DNA of 64,000 nt, taken from the NCBI RefSeq assembly GCF_011839805.1, contig NZ_VWPY01000008.1, positions 1-64,000 on the forward strand. The letters are read 5' to 3'. How positions within the stretch are numbered: the first letter of the stretch is position 1; each line of letters begins with the position of its first letter. The position numbers and the translations under genes are program-made. Origin of the DNA: Kineococcus rubinsiae. Its GTDB lineage: Bacteria > Actinomycetota > Actinomycetes > Actinomycetales > Kineococcaceae. Positions 7,602 through 15,989 of this stretch are shown here, piece by piece. The notes under the pieces are model-generated. The model saw nothing but the letters and a program-made list of their open reading frames with translations, searched no databases and was not told the DNA's origin.

Positions 7602-8539
7602 ACCCCCGCGTGACCGTCCTGGCCGGCGGCCTGTCCCACGAGCGGGACGTGTCGCTGCGCTCGGGCCGGCGCGTGGCCGAGGCGCTGCGGGCCTCGGGCT
7701 GCGAGGTGACCGTCCTGGACGCCGACGCGCACCTGCTGCCCCGGCTGGCCGAGGAGCGCCCCGACGTCGTGTGGCCCGTGCTGCACGGCGCCATCGGCGA
7801 GGACGGCGCCCTGCGCGACGTCCTGGAGCTGCTCGAGCTGCGCTACGTCGGCTCCCGCCCGCAGTCCTGCCGCCTGGCGTGGGACAAGCCGATCGCGGCG
7901 AGCGTCGTGCGCGCCGCGGGCATCGCCGTCCCTGAGCACATCGCCTTGCCGCACGCCACGTTCCGCGACCTCGGGGCCCAGCCGGTCCTCGCGGCCGCCG
8001 GGGCGTGGGCGGGCTTCCCGCTCGTCGTGAAGCCCAGCCGCGGCGGCTCCGCGCTGGGCGTCGCGGTCGTCGACGGCCCGGGCGACCTCGCCCGGGCGGT
8101 GGTGGACGCCTTCGCCTACGGGGACACGGCCGTGGTGCAGCAGCACGTGCCCGGCACCGAGGTCGCCGTCTCCGTGGTCGAGGTCGACGGGGAGCTCCTG
8201 GTCCTGCCGGCCGTCGAGATCGTCGCCGACGGCGGCTCCTACGACTACACGGCCCGCTACACGGCCGGGGCGACCGAGTTCTTCGCCCCCGCCCGCCTCG
8301 CCGACGACGTCACCGACCGGCTCGCGAAGGCCGCCCGGGGCGCCCACGAGGCGCTGGGCCTGCGGCACGTCTCGCGGATCGACTTCATCGTCGACCCCGA
8401 CGGCACGCCGGTGTTCCTGGAGGCCAACGCGGCCCCGGGCATGACGGAGACGTCGCTCCTGCCTCAGGGCGTCGCCGCGGCCGGCCTCGAGCTCGACGCC
8501 GTCTACCGGGGGATCGTGCAGACCGCGTTCACCGCCTGA
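7598..8539 (+). CDS. D-alanine-D-alanine ligase family protein
   Basis: This 313-residue ATP-grasp ligase has the N-terminal Ddl signature (VLAGGLSHERDVSLRSG), the PVLHGAIGEDGALRD motif, the ATP-binding KPSRGGSALGV, and the Mg-binding RIDFIVDPDGTPVFLEANAAPGMTETSL. It joins two D-alanines, or a related pair, for peptidoglycan precursors. It is shorter than typical Ddl (about 350 residues), and the genome may hold another copy near the division or murein genes. Coupling to an aminotransferase by ATGA overlap leaves open a role with another D-amino acid. A strong hairpin follows. Confidence 0.85.
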   Translation: MNPRVTVLAGGLSHERDVSLRSGRRVAEALRASGCEVTVLDADAHLLPRLAEERPDVVWPVLHGAIGEDGALRDVLELLELRYVGSRPQSCRLAWDKPIAASVVRAAGIAVPEHIALPHATFRDLGAQPVLAAAGAWAGFPLVVKPSRGGSALGVAVVDGPGDLARAVVDAFAYGDTAVVQQHVPGTEVAVSVVEVDGELLVLPAVEIVADGGSYDYTARYTAGATEFFAPARLADDVTDRLAKAARGAHEALGLRHVSRIDFIVDPDGTPVFLEANAAPGMTETSLLPQGVAAAGLELDAVYRGIVQTAFTA

Positions 8540-8552
8540 GGCCGCCGACGGA

Positions 8553-8580
8553 CGCCCCTGCCCCGCCCGGGGCGGGGGCG
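8553..8580 (+). terminator. Terminator hairpin after the ligase gene
   Basis: A 13-bp GC stem with one G-T wobble closes over a two-base loop, 14 nt after the ligase stop, followed by TTCGTCGTG. It is the likely end of the aminotransferase-ligase transcript. Confidence 0.75.
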
Positions 8581-8631
8581 TTCGTCGTGCGGGGGGAGCG
8601 CCCGCGCGGGGCGCCTGGTAGTCCTGGACCC

Positions 8632-9261
8632 GTGACGAGCCCCCTCGACGTCCTGCTCACCGCCGTGGAGCGCACGACCGCCCACGCCACGTTCGCCGTG
8701 ACGGCCTCCGTGGCGGTCCGGGAGGACGCGGCCCCTCCCGCCACCAGCCGCGGCTACTGCGACCTCGACGTGCCCCTCGTGGCCTCGGCCTGGTTCACCG
8801 TCGGCGGACCCACCCACCCGGGGCTGCTGCACGGCACGTCGCTGCACCTCGGCATGCCCGACTGGGTCAGCCTCGACGTGCACGGCGTCGCCGTCACGGA
8901 GCTGCTGCCGCTGTACTGGCTGCGCGCAGCCACCGCGGTGCGCGAGCAGGGCCCGGGCGTCCTGGCCGTCGAGCTGGACCTGGCACTCGCCGCGGACGTC
9001 AACCCGCCCGCCGTCGCGCGGAGCCTGCGCCACGACGAGCTGGGCCCGCTGCAGGCGGCCCGGGGACCGGCGTCCGGGACGGTCCGCATCGGCGCCACGG
9101 GCCTCGTGGAGCGCATCGACCTCGCCGTGGCGGGCGAGGAGCCCTGCACGGTCGTCCTGACGCTCGAGCCCGTGCCGCAGCGCCCCCTGGACGCGGCCCT
9201 CGTCGTCCCCGGCGCCGACCTCACCGCCGTCGTCGGGGAGCTGATCGACCCCGTCGCCTGA
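8632..9261 (+). CDS. Unrecognised protein of 209 residues
   Basis: I do not recognise the family. The GTG start at 8632 has no obvious ribosome site; TAGTCC just upstream could be a -10 element of a near-leaderless transcript. The protein has no signal peptide, membrane helix or Cys-rich motif. Alternating hydrophobic and polar stretches (HATFAVTASVAVRED, VLAVELDLALAADV, GTVRIGATGLVERIDLAVAG) suggest a mostly beta structure, loosely like the LppX/LprG type of beta half-barrel but without a lipobox. It is convergent with parB, separated by 36 nt. Codon use is like its neighbours, so it is a real gene. Confidence 0.7.
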   Translation: MTSPLDVLLTAVERTTAHATFAVTASVAVREDAAPPATSRGYCDLDVPLVASAWFTVGGPTHPGLLHGTSLHLGMPDWVSLDVHGVAVTELLPLYWLRAATAVREQGPGVLAVELDLALAADVNPPAVARSLRHDELGPLQAARGPASGTVRIGATGLVERIDLAVAGEEPCTVVLTLEPVPQRPLDAALVVPGADLTAVVGELIDPVA

Positions 9262-9297
9262 GCCGGCGCACGTCCGTCGTGGGGCGGGCGCCGGTCG

Positions 9298-10443
9298 TCA
9301 GGCGTGCGTCGGCTGCTGCTCCAGCAGGCGCAGGATCCGGTCGAGGTCGTCCAGGCCCGCGAAGTCCACCGTCAGGCGCCCCTTGGTGCGGCCCATGGCG
9401 ATGCGGACCCGCGTGTCGAGCCGCTCGGCGAGGGCGGAGGCCCGCTGCTCGACCTCGGGCTGCGGCTGCGCGGGGTTGCGGCGGCGCGGCGCGGTGTCGG
9501 CGTCGCCGAGGGCGATGATCTCCTCCACGGCCCGCACGGAGAGGCCCTCGGCCACGATGCGCTGCGCCAGCCGCTCCATGGCGCCGCCGTCCTCCAGGGA
9601 CAGCAGGGCGCGGGCGTGGCCCGCGCTGAGCACGCCGGCGGCGACGCGGCGCTGCACGAGCGGGGGGAGCTTCAGCAGCCGCAGCGTGTTGCTGATCTGC
9701 GGGCGCGACCGGCCGATCCGGCCCGCGAGGTCCTCGTGGGTGCAGCCGAAGTCCTCGAGCAGCTGCTGGTAGGCGGCGGCCTCCTCCAGCGGGTTCAGCT
9801 GGCTGCGGTGCAGGTTCTCCAGCAGCGCGTCGCGGAGCAGGTCGTCGTCGGCGGTGTCGCGGATGATCGCGGGGATCGTGGCGAGGCCGGCCTCGGTGGC
9901 GGCGCGCCAGCGGCGCTCGCCCATGACGAGCTCGTACGTCTCCGGCTCACCCGCCACGGGCGGCGCGGCGCGGAGCACGATCGGCTGCAGGACGCCGATC
10001 TCCTGCACGGAGTGGACCAGCTCGGCGAGCTCGTCCTCGTCGAACACCGTCCGCGGCTGGCGCGGGTTCGGCATGATCGAGGTGACCGGCACCTCGGCGA
10101 AGCGTGCACCCGGCACCGCGACCAGCCCGTCGGGCTGGACGGCCGCGAGAGGCGCCACGTCGTCGTCACGGGCCGCGTCGTCGCCGGCGGCGCGCTGGTC
10201 GTCCTGCGCGTCTCGTGCGTCGTTCTCGCGGCCCTCACGGGCCGCGGAGGGCGTCTCGTCCGCGGGGCGCTCCGGCTCGGCCGGCACCTCGCGCTGGTCG
10301 AAGAACACGTCGACCGGCCGCCCCGCAGGGCGCGGGGGGACGGCGCCGAAGGCGTCGGCGTGCTGCGGCCGGGGCGATGCCGCCGGGCCGTTGGGGATGA
10401 GGGCTCCCAGCCCGCGCCCCAGGCCTCGCCGCTTGTCGCTCAC
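9298..10443 (-). CDS. parB: Chromosome partitioning protein ParB
   Basis: The 381-residue CTP-dependent clamp binds parS near the origin and spreads along DNA to form the partition complex. The basic N-terminus ([16 protein letters not shown]) matches the ParA-stimulating motif. After about 100 acidic linker residues come the ParB/Srx domain ([47 protein letters not shown] with the CTP-binding GERRWRA box), the helix-turn-helix domain ([25 protein letters not shown]) and a C-terminal dimerisation segment. GTG 10443 overlaps the parA stop and follows AGGAGG. Several parS sites lie in parA and rsmG upstream, so ParB probably coats its own operon. Confidence 0.97.
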   Translation of the reverse strand: MSDKRRGLGRGLGALIPNGPAASPRPQHADAFGAVPPRPAGRPVDVFFDQREVPAEPERPADETPSAAREGRENDARDAQDDQRAAGDDAARDDDVAPLAAVQPDGLVAVPGARFAEVPVTSIMPNPRQPRTVFDEDELAELVHSVQEIGVLQPIVLRAAPPVAGEPETYELVMGERRWRAATEAGLATIPAIIRDTADDDLLRDALLENLHRSQLNPLEEAAAYQQLLEDFGCTHEDLAGRIGRSRPQISNTLRLLKLPPLVQRRVAAGVLSAGHARALLSLEDGGAMERLAQRIVAEGLSVRAVEEIIALGDADTAPRRRNPAQPQPEVEQRASALAERLDTRVRIAMGRTKGRLTVDFAGLDDLDRILRLLEQQPTHA

Positions 10444-12023
10444 GCTCCACCCTCCTGCGACGCCATCCCGCGCCGACCGATCGAACTGTCCGTCCACCGC
10501 GACCACGGGTCCGCCACCTGCGGCGGCGACCCGACGGCAGCATCTCGCGCCGGGGTCCGCACGTCGGTGACCGCCGCCGGTGTGTCGTCGGGCGCGGCCC
10601 CGCGCTGCGCCATCTCCCGCGCCGCCTCCAGATAGGCGAGGGCCCCCGAGGAGGACGGGTCGTAAGTCATGACCGTCTTGCCGTGGCTGGGGGCCTCGGA
10701 GATGCGCACGGACCGCGGGACGAGCGAGCGCAGCACCTCGCCGCCGAAGTGCCCGCGCACCTCCTCGACCACCTGCGCCGCCAGGCGCGTCCGGCCGTCG
10801 TACATGGTCAGCAGGATCGTCGAGACGTGCAGGTCCGGGTTGAGGTGCTGCTGGATCAGCTCGATGTTCGACAGCAGCTGCGTCAGGCCCTCCAGTGCGT
10901 AGTACTCGCACTGGATGGGGATGAGGACCTCGGGTGCCGCGACGAAGGCGTTGATGGTCAGCAGGCCGAGGCTCGGCGGGCAGTCGATGAGCACGTAGTC
11001 GATGCGCCCGGCGCCGGAGCGCTCCACCTGCTTGAGGTAGGTCGTGAGGGCGCGCAGCAGGCGCGACTCGCGCGCGACCATGCTCACCAGCTCGATCTCC
11101 GCCCCGGCGAGGTCGATCGTCGCGGGGGCGCACCAGAGGTCCGGCGCCTCGCCGCAGCGCTGCACCACGTCGGCGAGGGGCTTGCCCTCGACGAGGACCT
11201 CGTAGACCCCCGGCACGTCGGCGCTGTGGTCGATGCCCAGCGCCGTGGAGGCGTTGCCCTGCGGGTCCAGGTCCAGGACGAGCACCTTGAGACCGGCCAG
11301 CGACAGCGCCGCCGCAAGGTTCACGGCGGTCGTGGTCTTGCCGACGCCGCCCTTCTGGTTGGCGATCGTCAGAATCCGGGTCTCGACCGGCGCCGGGAAG
11401 CGCGCAGTCGCGGGACGAGCCGCGGCGGTCACCGGAGGCAGTGGCGCCTCGTTGGTCGGCTCGTCCACGACGGGAGTCGGCGGGACGACGGGCGCCGACG
11501 GAGGTGCCGGGTCCTCCAGCGTGCTGGCCTGCGGCATCGGCACGGGCGCGACCTCTCCTGTTTCACGTGGAACATCGAGCGGGGGGTCGTAGCGAGGGGG
11601 CCTCACCAGGACGTCGGTCACCGCGGTTCCACGTGGAACATCGCTGGCCTGCACAGGAGGCGCTTCACTCGCGAGAGGCGACGGCACCGTGGTCGGGACC
11701 GAGGGCTCGGGGTCGGGAGCCGGCACGGTCGGTCCGACAACAGCCGCCTCCGTTTCACGTGGAACACGAGCGACCGCGGCGGGCGGAGTCAGCTCGCCGC
11801 GCGCCAGGTCATCTCCGGATGCGACGGACACCGAGACGGACAGCTCATCCTCGACAGCCTTCGATGTTTCACCTGGAACGTCCTCGTGGACGGTGGCAGA
11901 GGGAGCTGACTCCACCGTGGTGTCCCCCTCCACGGCGCTCCGGGACGGCCCGAACCAGCCGAGGCCGCGGGGCCGAGAGTCCTGAGGGGCGGTGCTGCCG
12001 CCGAACCAGCCGAGAGTGCTCAC
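10440..12023 (-). CDS. parA: Chromosome partitioning ATPase ParA with long N-terminal extension
   Basis: The 527-residue protein has a low-complexity N-terminal extension of about 215 residues, then a full ParA ATPase domain: deviant Walker [12 protein letters not shown] (signature Lys near 222, GKT at 228-230), [33 protein letters not shown], and [20 protein letters not shown]. It forms the nucleoid-bound gradient that pulls ParB-parS complexes. Usual ParA proteins have 250 to 320 residues. The extension has the motif VPRET/VPRGT three times and VPGET once, each encoded by a parS or parS-like site. GTG 12023 was chosen for its GGAAGG ribosome site; the frame extends to 12128, overlapping rsmG. 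Confidence 0.95.
   Translation of the reverse strand: MSTLGWFGGSTAPQDSRPRGLGWFGPSRSAVEGDTTVESAPSATVHEDVPGETSKAVEDELSVSVSVASGDDLARGELTPPAAVARVPRETEAAVVGPTVPAPDPEPSVPTTVPSPLASEAPPVQASDVPRGTAVTDVLVRPPRYDPPLDVPRETGEVAPVPMPQASTLEDPAPPSAPVVPPTPVVDEPTNEAPLPPVTAAARPATARFPAPVETRILTIANQKGGVGKTTTAVNLAAALSLAGLKVLVLDLDPQGNASTALGIDHSADVPGVYEVLVEGKPLADVVQRCGEAPDLWCAPATIDLAGAEIELVSMVARESRLLRALTTYLKQVERSGAGRIDYVLIDCPPSLGLLTINAFVAAPEVLIPIQCEYYALEGLTQLLSNIELIQQHLNPDLHVSTILLTMYDGRTRLAAQVVEEVRGHFGGEVLRSLVPRSVRISEAPSHGKTVMTYDPSSSGALAYLEAAREMAQRGAAPDDTPAAVTDVRTPARDAAVGSPPQVADPWSRWTDSSIGRRGMASQEGGA
11559..11574. promoter_or_regulatory. parS site within parA
   Basis: TGTTTCACGTGGAACA is a 15/16 match to the palindromic parS consensus. 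It encodes V-P-R-E-T at about ParA residue 151. Confidence 0.93.
11625..11640. promoter_or_regulatory. parS site within parA
   Basis: GGTTCCACGTGGAACA has the perfect palindromic core GTTCCACGTGGAAC. It encodes V-P-R-G-T at about ParA residue 129. Confidence 0.93.
11751..11766. promoter_or_regulatory. parS site within parA
   Basis: CGTTTCACGTGGAACA has the parS core with one arm mismatch. It encodes V-P-R-E-T at about ParA residue 87. Confidence 0.92.
11865..11880. promoter_or_regulatory. Degenerate parS-like site within parA
   Basis: TGTTTCACCTGGAACG differs from parS at the central CACGTG (CACCTG) and at the last base. It encodes V-P-G-E-T near ParA residue 49, in the same frame as the three full sites. 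It may be a decayed or weak site. Confidence 0.5.
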
Positions 12024-12069
12024 GCTGAGGGCCTTCCGGGACGAGATCGGAACAGGGAGGCGGGGGACG

Positions 12070-12831
12070 TCACCGCTGGCGGGCGCCGCGGGCTGAACCG
12101 CGGGCGGGCTTCTTCTTGGCCGGCGCACCGGCGACCGGCGCCTTGCGCAGCGGACCCGTCCCGCGGCCGACGCGGACCACGGTCGTCCCGGTCTCGTCGT
12201 CCGGCCCGCAGTGGACGACCTCCGGGGTGGTGGTGATGCCGAGCGCCTTGAGCGCGGCGCCGGCCGCCTCGATCTCCTCGGGAGCCGAGCGGCCCTTGAT
12301 GGCGAGCAGGGAACCCTCGGTCTGCACCAGCGGCATCGTCCACCCGTAGAGGGTGGCCAGCGGCGCGACCGCGCGGGCTGTGACGATCGGCGCGGAGAAC
12401 TCCCCGGCGACGTCCTCGGCGCGGCCGCGGACCACGGCGACCTGGTCGCGCAGGCCGAGCTCGGCGACCACCTCGCGCAGGAAGTGGAACCGGCGCTCGA
12501 GGGGCTCGACCAGCCGGATCTGGAGGTCTGGGCGGGCGAGCGCCACCGGGATGCCGGGCAGCCCGGCGCCGGAGCCCACGTCGATGACGGAGGCGTCCTG
12601 GGGGATCAGCTCGTGGAGGTACGCGCAGTTCAGCAGGTGCCGGCTCCACAGGCGGGGCACCTCGCGCGGACCGATCAGCCCGCGCTCGACGCCCGCGTCG
12701 GCGAGGTACGCGACGTAGGCGGCAGCCAGCTCCACCCGCTCCCCGAACACGTCGGCTGCGGCAGCGGGAACGACGGAGGGCGGTGGTGTTCCACGTGGAA
12801 CACCACCGCCCTCGGGCACTTCGTCAGACAC
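12070..12831 (-). CDS. rsmG: 16S rRNA (guanine(527)-N7)-methyltransferase RsmG
   Basis: The 253-residue SAM-dependent enzyme methylates G527 of 16S rRNA. The SAM-binding motif VIDVGSGAGLPGIPVALARPDL, the LVEPLERRFHFLREVV segment and VTARAVAPLATLYGWTMPLV are all present, after the YVAYLADAGVERGLIGPREVPRLWSRHLLNC region typical of GidB. A basic tail (PAKKKPARGSARGARQR) ends it. The first 20 residues include VPRGT encoded by a perfect parS, so this end of the gene doubles as a ParB-binding site. It lies between jag and parA in one operon. Confidence 0.96.
   Translation of the reverse strand: MSDEVPEGGGVPRGTPPPSVVPAAAADVFGERVELAAAYVAYLADAGVERGLIGPREVPRLWSRHLLNCAYLHELIPQDASVIDVGSGAGLPGIPVALARPDLQIRLVEPLERRFHFLREVVAELGLRDQVAVVRGRAEDVAGEFSAPIVTARAVAPLATLYGWTMPLVQTEGSLLAIKGRSAPEEIEAAGAALKALGITTTPEVVHCGPDDETGTTVVRVGRGTGPLRKAPVAGAPAKKKPARGSARGARQR
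12782..12807. promoter_or_regulatory. parS site inside a perfect 26-bp palindrome at the start of rsmG
   Basis: The parS 16-mer TGTTCCACGTGGAACA at 12787-12802 is extended on both sides (GGTGG and CCACC) to a perfect 26-bp palindrome. It lies in the first codons of rsmG and encodes V-P-R-G-T-P-P. It is the most symmetrical parS copy in the window. Confidence 0.96.
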
Positions 12832-12866
12832 CCCGTCACCCTATCGGGCGGGGGGTGCCCCTCAGC

Positions 12867-13487
12867 TCACGCGCTGGGCGCGTCCCCGGCCGCCTCGGGC
12901 GCGAGCACGACGACGCGGCGCCGGGGCTCCTCACCCTCGGACTCGGACTCGAGCCCGGCCGCGGCGACGGCGTCGTGGACGACCTTGCGCTCGAACGCCG
13001 GCATCGGGTCGAGCTTCTCGTCGGTGCCGCTGGCCCGCACCCGGGCCACGACCTCCTGGGCGAGGCCGATCAGCGAGGTCCGCTTCTCGGCCCGGAAGCC
13101 CGCGACGTCGAGGAGGAGCCGCGTGCGGTCCCCGGTCTGGGCCTGCACCGCGAGGCGCGTCAGCTCCTGCAGCGCCTCGAGCACCTCGCCGTCGCTCCCG
13201 ACGAGCTTGCGCAGCGCCGGCGTCCCGGCCCCGTCGGCGACGATCGCGACCGACGCGCGGCCGTTCTCGATGTCGATGTCGATGTCACCGTCGAGGTCGA
13301 CGATGTCGAGGAGCTCCTCGAGGTAGTCGGCGGCGACGTCGCCCTCCTCCTCCAGGCGCGTCGCTCCCGCGCCCTTCGGCTGGCGCGGGGTGCGCCCCGT
13401 CGCGGCGGCGGGGGCACCCGCCTCCGGCTGCTCCGCCGTCTGCATCGCCTCGGTGTCGTCCACCGCTCCTGCCGTGCCCTGACTCAC
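12867..13487 (-). CDS. jag: Jag/SpoIIIJ-associated RNA-binding protein (KH and R3H domains)
   Basis: The protein has 206 residues. A Gln/Ala-rich N-terminus of about 45 residues lacks the full Jag-N domain. A KH domain follows (VDLDGDIDIDIENGRASVAIVADGAG, ALRKLVGSDGEVLEALQELTRLAVQ), then an R3H domain (RTSLIGLAQEVVARVRASGTDEKLDPMPAFERKVVHDAVA) and a charged tail. The R3H basic residues are partly replaced. It is an RNA-binding partner of the YidC module. GTG 13487 has an ideal AGGAGG ribosome site. It lies 73 nt after yidC. Confidence 0.93.
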   Translation of the reverse strand: MSQGTAGAVDDTEAMQTAEQPEAGAPAAATGRTPRQPKGAGATRLEEEGDVAADYLEELLDIVDLDGDIDIDIENGRASVAIVADGAGTPALRKLVGSDGEVLEALQELTRLAVQAQTGDRTRLLLDVAGFRAEKRTSLIGLAQEVVARVRASGTDEKLDPMPAFERKVVHDAVAAAGLESESEGEEPRRRVVVLAPEAAGDAPSA

Positions 13488-13560
13488 GCGTCCTCCTGGG
13501 TGCCGCGTCCGCGGCTCGTCGTCCTGGTCCGCACCGGTGGGGTGCGTCGTCTGGCGGGGG

Positions 13561-14589
13561 TCAGCGCCCGGTGGGGCGCTGACTGCTCGGCGGGGCGCCC
13601 GGGCGGCGTCGCGCGTCGCGGCTGGTGCCCCGCTTGGGCTGCTGCCGCTGACGCCGCACGGGCGCCACGGACGAGGTGTGGTCGCCGTCCTTGGTCAGCT
13701 GCAGTCCACCACCGGTCTCGGCGGAGGGCAGAACGTGGCCGCGGCGGGCCGCCCGGCGCGCCTTGCGCTCCTCGAGCTCCTTCTCGGCGATGGAGCCCGG
13801 GTTGGGCATGCGCCGGATGACGAAGAACTGCTGGCCCATGGACCAGACGTTCGTCGTGAGCCAGTAGAGGAGGACACCGATCGGGAAGTTGACGCCCGAC
13901 ACCGCGAAGACGATGGGCAGCACGTAGAGCATGAGCTTCTGCTGCTGCGCGAAGGGGTTGTTCTCCATCGACGCCGACGACGTGTTCTTCGCCATCAGCT
14001 GGCGCTGCGTCACGAACTGCGACGCGGACATCAGCACGATCATCACGGCGGTGAGGACGATGGTGTTCCAGTCGCCCGTACCCCAGGACTTCAGGAAGAT
14101 GCCGGACAGCTTCGCGCCGAAGATCGTGGCGTTGTCCGCCTGGTCGACCAGGTCGAGGGTCAGCACACCGACCGGCTTGCGCTGCCCGATGCCGTTCAGC
14201 GTGTGGAACAGCGCCAGGAAGATGGGCGACTGCAGCAGGATCGGCAAGCAGGAGGCCATCGGGTTGGTCCCCGACGACCGGTACAGGGCCATCATCTCCT
14301 GCTGCTGCGCCTGACGGCTCGCAGGATCGGTCTTGCCCTTGTACTTCGCCTGGATCTTGCGCATCTCCGGCTGGATGACCTGCATCCCGCGCATCGCCTT
14401 GATCTGCTTCACGAACAAGGGGATGAGGATGATGCGGACGACGACGACGAGCCCGATGATCGAGAGCGCCCAGGCCGTCCCGCCCGCCGGGTCGAAGCCC
14501 ACGAACGTCCACAGGTCGTGGAAGCGCACCATGATCCACGCGACCACCCACTGGATGGGGTAGAGCAGTTGGTAGAAGAAATCGATCAT
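13561..14589 (-). CDS. yidC: Membrane protein insertase YidC
   Basis: The 342-residue Oxa1-type insertase places proteins into the plasma membrane with or without SecYEG. An N-terminal helix (YPIQWVVAWIMV) is followed by the conserved core: GGTAWALSIIGLVVVVRIILIPLFVKQIKAM with the hydrophilic-groove Arg in VVVRIILIP, the cytoplasmic coiled coil (MRKIQAKYKGK), MASCLPILLQSPIFLALFHTL, then helices up to QKLMLYVLPIVFAVSGVNFPIGVLLYWLTTNVWSMGQQ. A basic, Arg/Gln-rich tail ends it, as in other actinobacterial YidC. It sits in the rpmH-rnpA-yidD-yidC-jag operon. Confidence 0.97.
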   Translation of the reverse strand: MIDFFYQLLYPIQWVVAWIMVRFHDLWTFVGFDPAGGTAWALSIIGLVVVVRIILIPLFVKQIKAMRGMQVIQPEMRKIQAKYKGKTDPASRQAQQQEMMALYRSSGTNPMASCLPILLQSPIFLALFHTLNGIGQRKPVGVLTLDLVDQADNATIFGAKLSGIFLKSWGTGDWNTIVLTAVMIVLMSASQFVTQRQLMAKNTSSASMENNPFAQQQKLMLYVLPIVFAVSGVNFPIGVLLYWLTTNVWSMGQQFFVIRRMPNPGSIAEKELEERKARRAARRGHVLPSAETGGGLQLTKDGDHTSSVAPVRRQRQQPKRGTSRDARRRPGAPPSSQRPTGR

Positions 14590-14677
14590 CGCCCGGCAGT
14601 CCTCTCCTCCACTCGCCGGTCGCCCGGCGGCTCGTGTCCGAGGCCCTGCTGATCGGGGCCCGCTCGACGTTGTCGTC

Positions 14678-14697
14678 GAGGACGCGCTGGCGTCCTC
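14678..14697. other. Hairpin between yidD and yidC
   Basis: GAGGACGC and GCGTCCTC form a perfect 8-bp stem with a four-base loop (GCTG) in the 139-nt yidD-yidC gap. It could act in transcript processing or partial termination in the operon. Confidence 0.5.
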
Positions 14698-14728
14698 TCA
14701 GGTTCTCGGTGCGGCCGTGGGCTCCCGC

Positions 14729-15055
14729 TCACGAGCGCTGCCGCCGCGATGGACCCCTCGGCGGAACGGGGTCGACGCCTCCAGGGTTCCACGGGTGGCA
14801 CCGCAGCAGGCGCCTGACGGCCAGCCAGGTCCCGCGTACGGCCCCGTGCGTCCGCAGCGCGTCGACGGCGTAGGCCGAGCAGGAGGGGTAGAAGCGGCAG
14901 GTGGGGCCCAGGAGGGGGGAGACCACGAGCTGGTAGGCGCGGACCAGGCCGACCAGCAGCAGTGCCGGCCAGCGCAGGGGGTGCCAGCGGGAGCGGCGTC
15001 CCCGGTCCTCGCGCTGCGCCCGGTCCTCCCGGTGCCCGGCCGCGACGTCAGCCAC
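14729..15055 (-). CDS. yidD: Membrane protein insertion efficiency factor YidD
   Basis: The 108-residue protein carries the YidD core: [35 protein letters not shown], with the conserved Cys pair, and [24 protein letters not shown]. It assists YidC-dependent insertion at the inner face of the membrane. The N-terminal 30 residues are charged and variable. GTG 15055 overlaps the rnpA stop by 8 nt, so the two are coupled; an internal start is possible. Confidence 0.94.
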   Translation of the reverse strand: MADVAAGHREDRAQREDRGRRSRWHPLRWPALLLVGLVRAYQLVVSPLLGPTCRFYPSCSAYAVDALRTHGAVRGTWLAVRRLLRCHPWNPGGVDPVPPRGPSRRQRS

Positions 15056-15398
15056 GGCCCGTCAGCCCCAGGCGGCGCAGACCCTTGTCGAGGTCGGCGG
15101 CGAGTTCCGCGGACGAGGCCCCGGCCGCGGACGGCAGGGCCCGCACGACGAGGAGCCCGCCCTCCGGGGGGAGGGAGGGCCAGCGGTGGGCGGCGAGGTG
15201 GCGCAACCGGCGCTGGGTGCGGTGCCGCACGACCGATCCCCCGACCGCCTTGGACACGACGAAGCCCACCCTCGTGGGGTGGGCTTCGTCGGTCGCGGTC
15301 CAGTGCAGGACCATGCGACGCGTTCCGGCGCGGCTGCCGCCGCGCAGGGCCGACGTGAAGTCGTCCTTGCGTCGCAGGCGGCGCGCCGCGGGCAGCAC
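15048..15398 (-). CDS. rnpA: Ribonuclease P protein component
   Basis: The 116-residue basic protein is the subunit that binds the RNase P RNA and the 5' leader of pre-tRNA. The start [17 protein letters not shown] and the conserved RNR-type motif [24 protein letters not shown] are clear. GTG 15398, 19 nt after the rpmH stop, gives the family N-terminus; no strong ribosome site is visible, so reading is probably coupled to rpmH. Confidence 0.95.
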   Translation of the reverse strand: MLPAARRLRRKDDFTSALRGGSRAGTRRMVLHWTATDEAHPTRVGFVVSKAVGGSVVRHRTQRRLRHLAAHRWPSLPPEGGLLVVRALPSAAGASSAELAADLDKGLRRLGLTGRG

Positions 15399-15417
15399 GC
15401 TGAGGTCGCGGGGTCGG

Positions 15418-15555
15418 TCAGGCGGAGATCTCCGCGCGGCCCTTGGCACGGCGCGCGGAGAGGATGGCGCGGCCGGCGCGGGTGCGCATCCGCAGGCGGA
15501 AGCCGTGGGTCTTGGCCCGCCGACGGTTGTTCGGCTGGAAGGTCCGCTTGCTCAC
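15418..15555 (-). CDS. rpmH: Large ribosomal subunit protein bL34
   Basis: The 45-residue basic protein [20 protein letters not shown] and so on is almost invariant among bacteria. GTG 15555 has a GGAGA ribosome site; the longer upstream frame is not coding. It is the first gene of the rpmH-rnpA-yidD-yidC-jag-rsmG-parA-parB run and is divergent from dnaA. Confidence 0.98.
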   Translation of the reverse strand: MSKRTFQPNNRRRAKTHGFRLRMRTRAGRAILSARRAKGRAEISA

Positions 15556-15634
15556 GTGAGGTCTCCAAGATCGCCAGGTCCGGGCTCCCGTCGCCCGCCG
15601 CGAGGCAGGTCGGACGCAGAGCACAATCCGGACC

Positions 15635-15663
15635 AGAGTACGGGCGCCGGAGGCAGGGGTCAA
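15635..15663 (-). promoter_or_regulatory. rpmH operon promoter
   Basis: Read on the minus strand, TTGACC (15663-15658) is followed by 17 nt and TACTCT (15640-15635). The spacing and hexamers fit the housekeeping sigma factor. The start of transcription would fall about 70 nt before rpmH. Confidence 0.78.
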
Positions 15664-15818
15664 AGCGCCGTCCGCGGGAGGCCGCGCAGAGGACGACGGG
15701 GTGGACGACGAGGCGCTGCGGGGCGGGTACCGTCGTGCCTGCGCACAGCGGTGGCCGGATCCTCGGGTCTCCGCGCGTCGGGCGGGCCAACCCCGGGCGA
15801 CCGGGCGCGGGACCCCAC

Positions 15819-15847
15819 TTGAACGGTGGAGCCACCGTTGTTACCGT
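15819..15847 (+). promoter_or_regulatory. Putative dnaA promoter with inverted repeat in the spacer
   Basis: TTGAAC (15819-15824), 17 nt, then TACCGT (15842-15847). The spacer and -35 overlap a perfect inverted repeat AACGGTGG-AG-CCACCGTT (15822-15839), a likely repressor or activator site. The rest of the 434-nt rpmH-dnaA gap holds the rpmH promoter and two DnaA-box-like sequences and no gene. Confidence 0.5.
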
Positions 15848-15929
15848 CCCGCCTCGACGAGCCGACGTCCGCGCCGATGACCGGTGCACCGACGGGCCTC
15901 CTCGTCGTCCCCGGCCGTCGTGCACAGTG

Positions 15930-15950
15930 TGTGGACAGGGGTGTGGACGG
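15930..15950. promoter_or_regulatory. Two DnaA-box-like sequences in the dnaA leader
   Basis: TGTGGACAG (15930-15938) and TGTGGACGG (15942-15950) lie 40 to 60 nt before the dnaA start. They resemble the actinobacterial DnaA box TGTGGACAA and may let DnaA repress its own gene. Confidence 0.6.
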
Positions 15951-15989
15951 AGCCCGTCGATCAGCGTGGAACGACGGGAGAACCCCTCA

